Shown here piece after piece: positions 18,734-29,677 of a stretch of 64,000 bases of DNA. Each line of letters opens with the position of its first letter. The first letter of the stretch is position 1. A program made the translations under genes and the position numbers. The notes beneath the pieces are model-generated. The model saw nothing but the letters and a program-made list of their open reading frames with translations, did not search any database and had not been told where the DNA came from. The DNA comes from Alphaproteobacteria bacterium UBA1301 (GTDB taxonomy: Bacteria; Pseudomonadota; Alphaproteobacteria; Micropepsales; Micropepsaceae), in assembly GCA_002307725.1 (NCBI GenBank), contig DBUB01000010.1, positions 62,001 to 126,000 on the forward strand, written 5' to 3'.

Positions 18734-19545
18734 AAACCGTTCTGGAATTTCTCGATGGCGCGGCCGTCGGCATCTTCGGGGCCGGGCATCTCGGCCAGGC
18801 CGTGACGAGCGCGTTGCTTAAGGCGGGGTTGCCGCGCGAGCAGCTTGTTCTCTGCCATACGGGATCGGCAAAAACAGCGGCGGCCTTGACCGCTGCGGAG
18901 CTTGGTGATCGCGCTGTGACGCCCGCTGAGTTGCTCGCGGCGGCGAAGATCGTTCTCTATCTCGTCCGGCCGCAAGCAGCCAATGCTATTGCCGGATTGC
19001 CGATGCGGCCCGGCGCTTTGCTGGTGTCGTTCCTGGCCGGGACCGGCCTGGCCCGCATTCCCGCTGCCGTGGCGCAAAACCAACGCGTGCGCGTTATGGT
19101 CAGCGACCCGGATACGCTCGCCAAGCAAAACGGCATCGCCGCGATGTTTCCCGAGAACGCGCTGGTGCAGGCGATGTTGCAGGCGTTGGGGCTGAGCGTT
19201 CTGGTGCTGCCATCGAAAGATCGCTTTCAAGCGTTCACCGCGATGGGTCCGTGCCTGCCGATGGCAGCAGCGTGGTGCCTGGGCCATGACCGCCCGATCG
19301 ATCACGACGGTTTGCTGGCGTTGGGCGAGCGCTATGGTTTTTCAGACTATCCTGAGATGATCGCCTGGGCGCTGGAGATTTGCCCCAAAGGTCTCGCGCG
19401 CGAAGAGTTGAACGAATACCTCAACCAAGCCGCCACGCCCGGCGGGGTGACCGAAGCGGTCCTCAACGGCTTGCGTGATGGCGATGCTATCGCGGCCGCG
19501 CTCGAACGCGGCATCCGCAGGTGCGAGGAACTGGCGAAGGGGTAA
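18730..19545 (+). CDS. pyrroline-5-carboxylate reductase-like protein
   Basis: A 271-residue NAD(P)-binding protein of the ProC family. The Rossmann motif GAGHLG is at residues 17-22, and the C-terminal dimer helix region carries the family signature ATPGGVTEAVLNGL. The central domain diverges from housekeeping ProC, so the substrate may not be pyrroline-5-carboxylate. ATG 18730 overlaps the Nudix stop and is the likely start; an ATG at 18706 is an alternative. Metabolic link to the Nudix enzyme is unknown. Confidence 0.8.
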   Translation: MKTVLEFLDGAAVGIFGAGHLGQAVTSALLKAGLPREQLVLCHTGSAKTAAALTAAELGDRAVTPAELLAAAKIVLYLVRPQAANAIAGLPMRPGALLVSFLAGTGLARIPAAVAQNQRVRVMVSDPDTLAKQNGIAAMFPENALVQAMLQALGLSVLVLPSKDRFQAFTAMGPCLPMAAAWCLGHDRPIDHDGLLALGERYGFSDYPEMIAWALEICPKGLAREELNEYLNQAATPGGVTEAVLNGLRDGDAIAAALERGIRRCEELAKG

Positions 19546-19615
19546 GCCTCGCCCCCAGATAACTGAAGGCGGAACGATGATTTTCATCGCTCCGCTTCAA
19601 GCCTCGAAACATCAG

Positions 19616-19635
19616 CGGCCTCCGGAGGCCGTTTT
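19616..19635 (+). terminator. possible terminator after the Nudix/ProC-like genes
   Basis: A 16-base perfect palindrome (CGGCCTCCGGAGGCCG) is followed by TTTT. A second weaker hairpin lies at 19569-19595. The T run is short, so the call is tentative. The remainder of the 19546-19918 gap shows no gene. Confidence 0.4.
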
Positions 19636-19918
19636 CAGGCGGCGATCGACAGGCGCATCGGCTTCCTTCTTCGGAGGCGCCGGCCGGGGGCTGGTCGCAG
19701 CGCGTGCGGGCGCGCAGTTTCCTATATGAGCGCAGATTGTTATAGGCCAAGAAGGCCGCCGGTCCGTCTCCATTTGTCAAACACGAAAATCGAGATGGGT
19801 ACGCTGTGCCAACAATTCAAGATGGTGCGATAATCGCTACGCTGTTACAGGCGAGAAGCAAATGCAGGTGGCGTTCATGGTGATGAACGAGCGCTCCCGC
19901 TTGCCAAATGGCAGGAAG

Positions 19919-19938
19919 TTAGCTAACATGTTAGCTAA
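19919..19938. promoter_or_regulatory. 20-bp perfect palindrome, likely autoregulatory operator
   Basis: TTAGCTAACATGTTAGCTAA is perfectly self-complementary and ends 11 bases before the ATG of the Phd-DUF433 gene. Antitoxins with Phd/YefM domains bind such palindromes to repress their own operon, so this is the expected operator. Binding is inference. Confidence 0.7.
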
Positions 19939-19949
19939 TGAGAGCGCCA

Positions 19950-20345
19950 ATGGCCGTGGTGAAAATTCATGATGCCAAGACGAACCTGTCGAAGCTGATT
20001 GCGCGCGCTGAAGCGGGCGAGGAGATCGTGATCGCCCGCGACAACGAACCCGTCGCTAAATTAACGGCTATGACGCCGCGCCTGCGCGACACGGGCTTTG
20101 CCGAGGATGCAGCGCCGTATGACGCGGGGCTGACAGCGCGCATCACCACCAATCCCGGTGTGTGCGGCGGGCGGCCGTGCATCCGCGGGATGCGCATTCG
20201 CGTTGCCGATGTGCTCGGCCTCATGGCGAGCGGCATGACCAAAGCGGCGGTGCTGAAGGATTATCCCTATCTGGAGGGCGCGGACATCGATGCGGCCCTG
20301 GCCTATGCCGCCAGCGCCACGGGCCACCGCGTCATCCGGACGTGA
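19950..20345 (+). CDS. fused Phd/YefM-DUF433 antitoxin
   Basis: A 131-residue two-domain protein. Residues 1-45 are a Phd/YefM-type antitoxin domain (VKIHDAKTNLSKLIARAEAG, then ARDNEPVAKL). Residues 66-125 are a DUF433 domain (NPGVCGGRPCIRGMRIRV, DYPYLEGADIDAALAYA). DUF433 proteins normally stand alone as partners of DUF5615 proteins, which is exactly the next gene. The Phd part should bring DNA binding to the palindrome just upstream. ATG 19950 gives the canonical Phd start; ATG 19938 is also in frame but overlaps the palindrome. Confidence 0.85.
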   Translation: MAVVKIHDAKTNLSKLIARAEAGEEIVIARDNEPVAKLTAMTPRLRDTGFAEDAAPYDAGLTARITTNPGVCGGRPCIRGMRIRVADVLGLMASGMTKAAVLKDYPYLEGADIDAALAYAASATGHRVIRT

Positions 20346-20659
20346 AGTTCCTGCTCGACGCCCAACTGCCGCCGCGACTGACCCGTGCGCTGACGCGCGG
20401 CGGGCATGTGGCGCTGCATGTCTTTGAATGCGGGCTGCTGACGGCGGCGGATTGCGACATCGGAAAATATGCGGTGAAACAAAAAGCAGTGGTCATCACC
20501 AAAGACGCCGATTTCGCCGCAATGACGGCAGGCCCTGCGGTAGTGTGGCTGCGGCTGGGCAATGTCAGCAACGACGCGCTGATCGCCGCGGTGATGGCGG
20601 CGCTGCCGGAGATCGTTGCGGCGGTAGAAGCGGGCGAGGGGTTGGTGGAGGTGCAGTAG
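20342..20659 (+). CDS. DUF5615 PIN-like protein, putative toxin
   Basis: A 105-residue protein of the DUF5615 family (PIN-like fold). The N-terminus MKFLLDAQLPPRLTRAL carries the conserved Asp, and VVITKDADFAAM carries the second acidic cluster. Such proteins are presumed RNases and pair with DUF433 antitoxins. The GTG start at 20342 overlaps the antitoxin stop (GTGA), which supports coupled translation. No activity has been shown from sequence alone. Confidence 0.82.
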   Translation: MKFLLDAQLPPRLTRALTRGGHVALHVFECGLLTAADCDIGKYAVKQKAVVITKDADFAAMTAGPAVVWLRLGNVSNDALIAAVMAALPEIVAAVEAGEGLVEVQ

Positions 20660-21063
20660 GGAGAGTTTTCACTCTGCCCCCGATTACTTCGGAAAATTAG
20701 GGAATTTACATAGCATCGTGATCAAAGTAAGATATCTGAATCTCGGGCGCCTTCGTTTGGCAACGAATTGACCCCTGAGAGTTTGTGTAACCCTCTCGTC
20801 ACCCCGGAAGTGCCCCGGCGCGATGGGAAAAGGCAGTCGGCGGAACTACGCGCTGGCTCGAATATTTTTCGAATCAACTGCGATCTTCGCGGTGATTGTC
20901 TTTTCTCGTTGCTTTGCAGGGATTCGAGAACCAGACAATCCGCCCGCCAGACCGTCCACGTGAGGTAATACCCCATGATTTTGGTCTACACGCGCTATTG
21001 TTTGGTCCAACGTATCGACGCAGTGTGGTGGTCCGGTAGTAGGTATGCTGCGGGAGAGCGAAT
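20660..21063. other. gene-free stretch between toxin-antitoxin-like modules
   Basis: About 404 bases of lower GC with no convincing gene. The segment 20777-20797 (GAGAGTTTGTGTAACCCTCTC) resembles an end of a Mutator/IS256-type element, so the gap may hold decayed insertion-sequence debris; this is weak. Confidence 0.3.
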
Positions 21064-21306
21064 GTGAGGCACTACGCAAACCCGCAATTCTGGAGCCTAT
21101 ACAACGCGCTGCCGGAGCCCATTCGCTTGCTCGCCGACAAGAACTTCGCGCTCCTCAAGGAAGACCCGCGTCATCCGTCGCTGCACTTCAAGAAGATAGG
21201 CAAGCACTGGAGCGCGCGGATCGGCATCCATTACCGTGCGCTGGCCGTGGAATTGGACGGCGACATACACTGGTTCTGGATCGGCTCGCACGCCGAGTAT
21301 GATTAG
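21064..21306 (+). CDS. RelE/ParE-like toxin
   Basis: An 80-residue basic protein with the RelE/ParE-like pattern: two N-terminal helices, then LHFKKIGKHWSARIGIHYRALAV, a beta-strand hairpin ending in WFWIGSHAEYD. Proteins of this type inhibit translation or gyrase and pair with a small acidic partner. The start is GTG 21064; an ATG two bases upstream is out of frame. Its likely partner is encoded on the opposite strand, with stop codons three bases apart. Confidence 0.75.
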   Translation: MRHYANPQFWSLYNALPEPIRLLADKNFALLKEDPRHPSLHFKKIGKHWSARIGIHYRALAVELDGDIHWFWIGSHAEYD

Positions 21307-21309
21307 GGT

Positions 21310-21510
21310 CTAGAGTTCCCGCGAGCGACCGGCGCGGAAGTCCGCGATCGCCTGATCCGCCATGGCGTCGAACTTCCCGGCCAGGGAGTCGCGTTCGAGC
21401 TTGGCGTCGAACACAGCGGCGCTGAACTCCTCGTACCAAGCGTCGAACTTGGCGAGCTTTTCCGGCGGGAGTTGCGCAATAGCTTCGGTAATTTCTTCTA
21501 CGGTACCCAT
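21310..21510 (-). CDS. small antitoxin-like protein
   Basis: A 66-residue acidic protein (MGTVEEITEAIAQLPPEKLAKFDAWYEEF...) of a family usually found beside RelE-like toxins of the type encoded at 21064. Residues 5-30 and 40-60 are helical. Here it faces the toxin gene instead of preceding it. The partner assignment comes from adjacency and family knowledge. Confidence 0.65.
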   Translation of the reverse strand: MGTVEEITEAIAQLPPEKLAKFDAWYEEFSAAVFDAKLERDSLAGKFDAMADQAIADFRAGRSREL

Positions 21511-21586
21511 GTTCCTACTATAGCATAAGAAATCGGGTTGAGAACACCCGGCGCGAACCGGCGCCCATTTACCCCAAATCACCCGG

Positions 21587-21799
21587 CTATGCCGACACTG
21601 GCTGCAGTTCGAAGACGCGGCCGAGCTTGGCGGCCGCTGCGATATTGCCGGCCCGCAGGGCTACGCGAACGGCGTCCAACTTCTTGGCGTCGTCCAGCGA
21701 CAGATAGGGCGACCAGCCGGTGTCGTCCTCGATGAGGTCAACAGCCACTTCGGCGGCGTAGCGGCCCTCGTGGATAAGTTTTGTGATGCGTCTGGTCAT
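21587..21799 (-). CDS. small protein paired with DUF4258, antitoxin-like
   Basis: A 70-residue protein (MTRRITKLIHEGRYAAEVAVDL, then DTGWSPYLSLDDAKKLD) of a small family that repeatedly occurs next to DUF4258 genes. The start ATG at 21799 overlaps the stop of the DUF4258 gene (ATGA), so the two are co-translated. A longer in-frame start at 21898 would run deep into the DUF4258 gene and is rejected. Function as an antitoxin is inferred. Confidence 0.65.
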   Translation of the reverse strand: MTRRITKLIHEGRYAAEVAVDLIEDDTGWSPYLSLDDAKKLDAVRVALRAGNIAAAAKLGRVFELQPVSA

Positions 21800-22119
21800 G
21801 GTTTGCGCTTTCGGAAATCGTTCGACCATAACGAAGGATTCGGGCGGTAGGCCGTGACGAGAACCGCCGGTTCGCTTTTCCCGGCAGGTATTCCCCAAAC
21901 AGAATGCAACGCCATACCAGCTCGATCCGTCTGCAGAACAAGCACCGACGGTCCCTTGAATGCGCCTGGATAATCCTCGATCACGATAGCGTCCGCCAAT
22001 CCGTCCATCAACTCCTCGGCCAGGATACCATCTTCGCTGAGTTCGTCATAGGCGTGATCGGACACCACCAGTTTGCCCAGTGACGCAAGATGTTGAATTC
22101 GGCGAAGTGTCTCGCTCAC
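21796..22119 (-). CDS. DUF4258 protein, toxin-like
   Basis: A 107-residue DUF4258 protein, a RelE-like fold. It shows an H-containing helix (VVSDHAYDELSEDGI), a VIEDYPGAFKGPSVLVL strand pair and a C-terminal LVTAYRPNPSLW ending typical of the family. The GTG start at 22119 is preceded by a G-rich ribosome site (GGGGGGGACC). It starts 9 bases after the uvrA stop on the same strand, so it may be transcribed with uvrA as well as from its own promoter. Confidence 0.7.
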   Translation of the reverse strand: MSETLRRIQHLASLGKLVVSDHAYDELSEDGILAEELMDGLADAIVIEDYPGAFKGPSVLVLQTDRAGMALHSVWGIPAGKSEPAVLVTAYRPNPSLWSNDFRKRKP

Positions 22120-22128
22120 GGTCCCCCC

Positions 22129-25011
<2,883 letters not shown>

Positions 25012-25120
25012 TCTACCCTAGACCTGATACCAAAAGCGTTCTGACGTCTTCTTCCAAGCAGAGTGAGAGGGTCCCCCGCAACCCCGTCCTGCGGAATCCG
25101 GCGCCGATTCTGATTTAAGG

Positions 25121-25135
25121 GAACATACCGGGAAC
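25121..25135 (-). promoter_or_regulatory. LexA (SOS) box upstream of uvrA
   Basis: On the minus strand it reads GTTCCCGGTATGTTC, the alphaproteobacterial LexA consensus GTTC-N7-GTTC. It is 110 bases upstream of the uvrA ATG on the same strand. SOS control of uvrA is expected in this class. Confidence 0.75.
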
Positions 25136-25225
25136 ATCCCAGCGGGGCAATGCCGCATTTCTAGCACAAAGGGACACTAGGCAGGATCGACGTGTTGGGC
25201 GTTTGGTCCCTATCGTTCGAGTGTC

Positions 25226-27214
25226 ATGGCCCGCGATTCCGTTTCTCCCACCCACCGCAACGATATCGATGCCTTGCGCGCTGTCGCCGTGGGCCTCGTG
25301 ATCCTGTTTCATTACGGGGTGCCGGGATTTTCCGGCGGCTTCGTCGGTGTCGATGTTTTCTTTGTCATCTCCGGTTTTTTGATCGGCGGTATTATCGACC
25401 GCGAGCTGGGCGAAGGGCGTTTCAGTCTGGTCGCGTTCTATGAGCGGCGGGTGCGGCGCATTTTCCCGGCGTTGTTCGCCATGCTGTTCGTTGCAGCTCT
25501 CGCGGCAAGCCTGCTGCTGTTTCCGGCCGATTTCGAGCGCTTCGGACGCAGCGCAGGTGCGGCAGCGCTGTTCTGGTCGAATATCTTCTTCCTTAACACG
25601 GCCGATTACTGGGACGCGGCTGCGACGGCGAAGCCGCTGCTCCACACCTGGTCGCTGGCTGTGGAGGAACAGTTCTATCTCGTCTTCCCGCTGCTGCTGT
25701 TCGCGATCCGCAAGTGGGATGTACGCCAGCGGCTGGCGGCACTGGGCGTGATGGCGGCGGTATCGTTCGTCGCTAGCGTGTGGGCGGTGAAGGTGACTCC
25801 CACCGCGGCGTTCTATCTGGCGCCCTACCGGTTCTGGGAATTTGTGATTGGGGCGGGGTTGGCCGTGGCCGCGTGGCGGGCGAGCGCTCGTGTTGCGCCC
25901 TGGATGGCGGCATCTGGCCTGCTGATGATTGTCGCGGCCGGTTTGCTGTTGCCGAAGGGCGGGGCGTTTCCGGGGGTGGCGGCGCTGCTGCCATGTGTTG
26001 GCGCGGTGCTGGTGATTGCGGCGGGAGCGGACAATCGGGTGTCGCGCGCGCTCTCATGGCGGCCAGTCGTGTTCCTCGGGTTGATTTCCTATTCGCTGTA
26101 TTTGTGGCACTGGCCGGTGATCGTGCTCGCGCGCCATTGGCTGGGACAAGCGCTTTCGCCATGGCAGACGGCCGCGTGCGCCGGGCTGACGTTGGTGGCG
26201 TCGGTGTTGTCGTGGCGGTTTGTCGAGCAACCGTTCCGTAACAAACGCGCGTTAACGCGACGGCCGCTGTTCGCGGCGGCAGCGGTCGCCATGGCGTGCG
26301 TCTGCCTGTTCGCCGTCGTGACGGTTCGCACCGGCGGTTTGCCGAACCGTTTTGATATCAAGATCGTACAGATCGCGGCGCAAGAAGCGGCGCCGTCCAT
26401 CGCGGCGGCCAAGTGTTTCGGCATTGCGCCCAAGGACGTTTCGGTGGCGCGGTTGTGCGGTATCGGTGCCGAGCGTCAAGCGGCAAGCTTCGTGCTCTGG
26501 GGCGACAGTCACGCTGAGGCGCTGCTTTTCGCCGTCGCCGATATTGCCAGGAAGCATCACCGCCGCGGATTGTTCGCGGGCTCGCCGTCTTGCGTGCCGC
26601 TGATCGGTGTCGACCGTTACGACGTTCCGGCCTGCCGCGCCTTCAACGATCGCGTGCTGGCGATGATCTTGCGCCACAAAGAGATCACCACCGTCATCCT
26701 AGAGGCGCGCTGGGGCAAGGCGGCGCAAGGCACGGCTTACGGCAACGAAGGCAACGGCTTCGTCGCCATCGGTGACGATTTCGAGCATGCGCAACGGCCG
26801 GAAGATAACGCCGCGATCTTCGCGCGCGGCCTGGCACGCACCATCGCGGCGCTCAGGGCCGATGGGCGTCAGGTACTGCTGATCGGGCCGGTGCCGGAGA
26901 TCGGTTTCACCGTGCCGCAAGTGCTGGCGCGACTGGCGCAGGAGCATCGCTCGAATGTCGTGGTGGCGCCGCCCGCCGCGAAGTTCTACGCCCGTGAAAA
27001 AGAAGTGCTGCCGCTGTTCCACGCGGTGGCGGCGCAGGACGGCGTCAGCGCGGTGTTTCCGCACGATTATCTCTGCAAAAGCGGACGCTGCGCCGTGCGC
27101 AAGAACGGCATTCCGCTCTATCGCGACGAACATCACTTGAGCGATTACGGCGCAATGAAACTGGAACCGCTGCTCAGCCGCGCCATCGCGCCGTTGATCG
27201 ACAAGGTGTCGTAA
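25226..27214 (+). CDS. OafA/YrhL-type acyltransferase with SGNH domain
   Basis: A 662-residue membrane O-acyltransferase. Residues 10-360 form the acyltransferase-3 domain with about ten helices, and the catalytic Arg/His signatures are visible (IDALRAVAV, SLAVEEQFYLVFP, ISYSLYLWHWP). Residues 420-655 form a periplasmic SGNH hydrolase-like domain with VLWGDSHAEAL and the DEHHLS Asp-His pair. Proteins of this layout O-acetylate LPS O-antigen or exopolysaccharide. No polysaccharide cluster is adjacent, so the substrate is unknown. Confidence 0.9.
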   Translation: MARDSVSPTHRNDIDALRAVAVGLVILFHYGVPGFSGGFVGVDVFFVISGFLIGGIIDRELGEGRFSLVAFYERRVRRIFPALFAMLFVAALAASLLLFPADFERFGRSAGAAALFWSNIFFLNTADYWDAAATAKPLLHTWSLAVEEQFYLVFPLLLFAIRKWDVRQRLAALGVMAAVSFVASVWAVKVTPTAAFYLAPYRFWEFVIGAGLAVAAWRASARVAPWMAASGLLMIVAAGLLLPKGGAFPGVAALLPCVGAVLVIAAGADNRVSRALSWRPVVFLGLISYSLYLWHWPVIVLARHWLGQALSPWQTAACAGLTLVASVLSWRFVEQPFRNKRALTRRPLFAAAAVAMACVCLFAVVTVRTGGLPNRFDIKIVQIAAQEAAPSIAAAKCFGIAPKDVSVARLCGIGAERQAASFVLWGDSHAEALLFAVADIARKHHRRGLFAGSPSCVPLIGVDRYDVPACRAFNDRVLAMILRHKEITTVILEARWGKAAQGTAYGNEGNGFVAIGDDFEHAQRPEDNAAIFARGLARTIAALRADGRQVLLIGPVPEIGFTVPQVLARLAQEHRSNVVVAPPAAKFYAREKEVLPLFHAVAAQDGVSAVFPHDYLCKSGRCAVRKNGIPLYRDEHHLSDYGAMKLEPLLSRAIAPLIDKVS

Positions 27215-27258
27215 GCACGACGTTTGCCATATACTCACATGATGGCTGGGAGGAGGAT

Positions 27259-27981
27259 GTGCGGACTGGCTTGGTTCTGGTTGCGGTGGTGATTGCGCTC
27301 CTTTGCGCGCCTCAGGGGCTGGCGGCGGGTCGTTTCGATGACGAGGAAGCCGCTCAGGCCGGGCTCAACGCGACAAGCCTGTGCAAGGCGATCCTTCACG
27401 CCATGCCGGGGGCCGGTGCACAAGGCAATGTCGTGTGTTTCTACGACGCCATCACTCGGCAAACGGCAGATGCGTTTCTCGCATTGCCAATTCCGCAAGG
27501 CGCCACCATTGTCCTGCAATCCGGCGGCGGTGATGTCGACGCGGCGCTCGATATGGCCGATCGCATCTTCGAGAAGCAGGCGACCGTCGTCGTGTACAAC
27601 ATATGCTTCTCGTCCTGCGGCAACTACCTGTTCCCTGCGGGCGTGCGCAAGATTGTGCTGCCGCACTCTTATGTCGGCTGGCACGGCGGTCCTGGCGATC
27701 CGAGCACCTATCCGGCCGAACCGCCGCAAGTAAGGCAAGTTCTGGCACGCATACGGGCGCGCAGCGATGCGTTCTTGGCACGGTTGAAAGTCGATCCCGC
27801 GCTTATCTACAAGGCGCCAGAAGGGTCTGAGTTTGATCAGGCCCATCAGGAAACGACCGGATGGTCGTTGCCGCCCGAAAAGATAGAAGCACTTGGCGTG
27901 CACGGCATTGTCTATATGTGGTTTCCGCGACCGGAAAACAGCAAGGCCGTCAAACTCGAATTTCCGGAAATGAAGAAGTAG
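27259..27981 (+). CDS. secreted ClpP/crotonase-fold protein
   Basis: A 240-residue protein with a signal peptide (residues 1-23, ending CAPQGLAA). The body resembles the ClpP-like periplasmic family: IVLQSGGGDVDAALDMADRI is the nucleotide-like turn, CFSSCGNYLFPAGVRKIV supplies candidate nucleophile Ser118 or Ser119, and WHGG supplies His142. Peptidase activity is plausible but untested. The GTG start at 27259 has a GGAGG site very close; spacing is tight. Confidence 0.65.
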   Translation: MRTGLVLVAVVIALLCAPQGLAAGRFDDEEAAQAGLNATSLCKAILHAMPGAGAQGNVVCFYDAITRQTADAFLALPIPQGATIVLQSGGGDVDAALDMADRIFEKQATVVVYNICFSSCGNYLFPAGVRKIVLPHSYVGWHGGPGDPSTYPAEPPQVRQVLARIRARSDAFLARLKVDPALIYKAPEGSEFDQAHQETTGWSLPPEKIEALGVHGIVYMWFPRPENSKAVKLEFPEMKK

Positions 27982-28116
27982 CGGCGCTCCACGGCCCGGC
28001 GCAATAAATTGTTTCCGCAAATTCATCTTCGCGCGACGATGTGCGGCGGGTGCATGATTGTGCGGGAGGAACGCCGCGCCTAAGTTCCGCGTGATCGGTT
28101 ACTGGGTATTGGCGTC

Positions 28117-29532
28117 ATGGAAACGGCACGAAGAATTGCATTAATTGGTGGGGTGTTGTTGCTCGCCGGATGCGGTGGGGTTTCGCAGACCAGTGCGCCG
28201 CCGCCGGCGTTGACGCCGGTGCCGCAATCGCCGCCGCCGCCGGTTTCGACGGTGGCCGCGACGCTCAGCGTGCCGCTGGCCGATCTGACGCGCCTCGTCA
28301 ACGCGCACACGCCGCAGCGCTTCGCCGATCTCAAGAACCAGAAGCTGCATTGCGGCATCGGCGATTGTGTGACGACGCTGTCGGCCGCGCGCACCGGTCC
28401 GATCACGGTGACCAGCCGCAATGGCGCGTTGGCGCTCGGCGTGCCGTTTGCGCTCGATGCCGATCTGGCGCTGCCGGGGCCGCTCGCTGCGGTGCATACC
28501 GGCGTCAATGCCGCGGGGCAGGTCAATGCCGTTACCGCGATTTCGCTCGGGCCTGATTGGCAAGTGCGGCCCAATACCGGCGGTTCGGTGCAATTCGCCA
28601 ATGGCCGCGTCAAGCTTGGTCCGCTCGCTACCGATTTCACCACCATCTGGAATCTGAACCCCGAACTGTTGTCGAAGCCGCTGCTCGGCGCGCTCGACCG
28701 GCAAGTGGGCACGGCCGTGGTGGTGCGTGCGCCGGTGGCAAAATTATGGGCCGGTGTGTTCGCGCCGATCCGTCTCAACACCAAGCCGGTGACCTGGCTG
28801 GTGCTGCAACCCGAACGCATCCGCGTCGGGCTTCCCGCGGTGGCGAATAATGCGCTGACCATGGGGCTTGGCGTCGATGTGCGGGCGCGGCTGGTGACCT
28901 CTGACGAGATGCCGAATGTGACGCCGACCACGTTGCCGCCACCGGCACCGGTGAACGGGCCGTCCAACCATTTCGCCGTCAGCGTGCCGGTGGTGCTGCC
29001 CTATGATCAGGCGGCCAAGCTGGCACTCGATGCGTTGCAGAAGAATCCGCCGCGCGCCGGCAGCCATCTGATCAACATCACCAAGCTCGATTTCATCCCC
29101 AGCGGCCAGGATGTGGTGATCGCCGCCAGCTTCTGCATCATCGAGAAATGGGATCCGACCGAAGCGACGACGGGCTGCGGTTCCGGCTATTTGCGCGGCG
29201 TGCCGCAATTCGATCCGCACAGCCAGACCATTCGCATTGTCAACGTGCGTTACGACGTGCTGACCGAGAATTGGATGCTGGGCGTGATGCGCGGGCTGGC
29301 CGGTGACGATCTCGGCAAATCGATGGAAAAGTCGCTGCAGTTCAAGGTCGGCGACCAGATTGCCAAAGTGCAGGCGCAAGTCGCCGCCACGCTGGCGCAT
29401 CCGCAAGGGGGCGTCGTCACGGTGTCGGGGCATGTGAATAATTTTGGTCCGGTAACGCTGTCGTGGAGCCGCGACGGCTTCGTCGCCACCATGTCGGCCG
29501 AAGGCAGCGTCAAAGCCGACGTGCACATGTAG
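28117..29532 (+). CDS. DUF4403 lipoprotein
   Basis: A 471-residue lipoprotein: leader METARRIALIGGVLLLAG then lipobox Cys19, followed by a Pro-rich linker (28-45). The remaining protein matches DUF4403, a large beta-rich family thought to bind lipids or act in the envelope. Conserved features include the repeat-like strands ITVTSRNGALAL and VTVSGHVNNFGPVTLSW. Function is unknown. It precedes the cyclopropane fatty acid synthase gene on the same strand. Confidence 0.82.
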   Translation: METARRIALIGGVLLLAGCGGVSQTSAPPPALTPVPQSPPPPVSTVAATLSVPLADLTRLVNAHTPQRFADLKNQKLHCGIGDCVTTLSAARTGPITVTSRNGALALGVPFALDADLALPGPLAAVHTGVNAAGQVNAVTAISLGPDWQVRPNTGGSVQFANGRVKLGPLATDFTTIWNLNPELLSKPLLGALDRQVGTAVVVRAPVAKLWAGVFAPIRLNTKPVTWLVLQPERIRVGLPAVANNALTMGLGVDVRARLVTSDEMPNVTPTTLPPPAPVNGPSNHFAVSVPVVLPYDQAAKLALDALQKNPPRAGSHLINITKLDFIPSGQDVVIAASFCIIEKWDPTEATTGCGSGYLRGVPQFDPHSQTIRIVNVRYDVLTENWMLGVMRGLAGDDLGKSMEKSLQFKVGDQIAKVQAQVAATLAHPQGGVVTVSGHVNNFGPVTLSWSRDGFVATMSAEGSVKADVHM

Positions 29533-29677
29533 CAGGCGCCTGCGCGCAGGGCGGCCTTTTTTGCAGTCGCGCGAGGTGTTTTTCGCACGCTTTGGAATAA
29601 GTCAGAATCGCGCCGTTGTTGCGATTGCGACACGTTTCGTCTCGACCACCCGTCGTCGTCGCGCTAGATTTTTTCCC

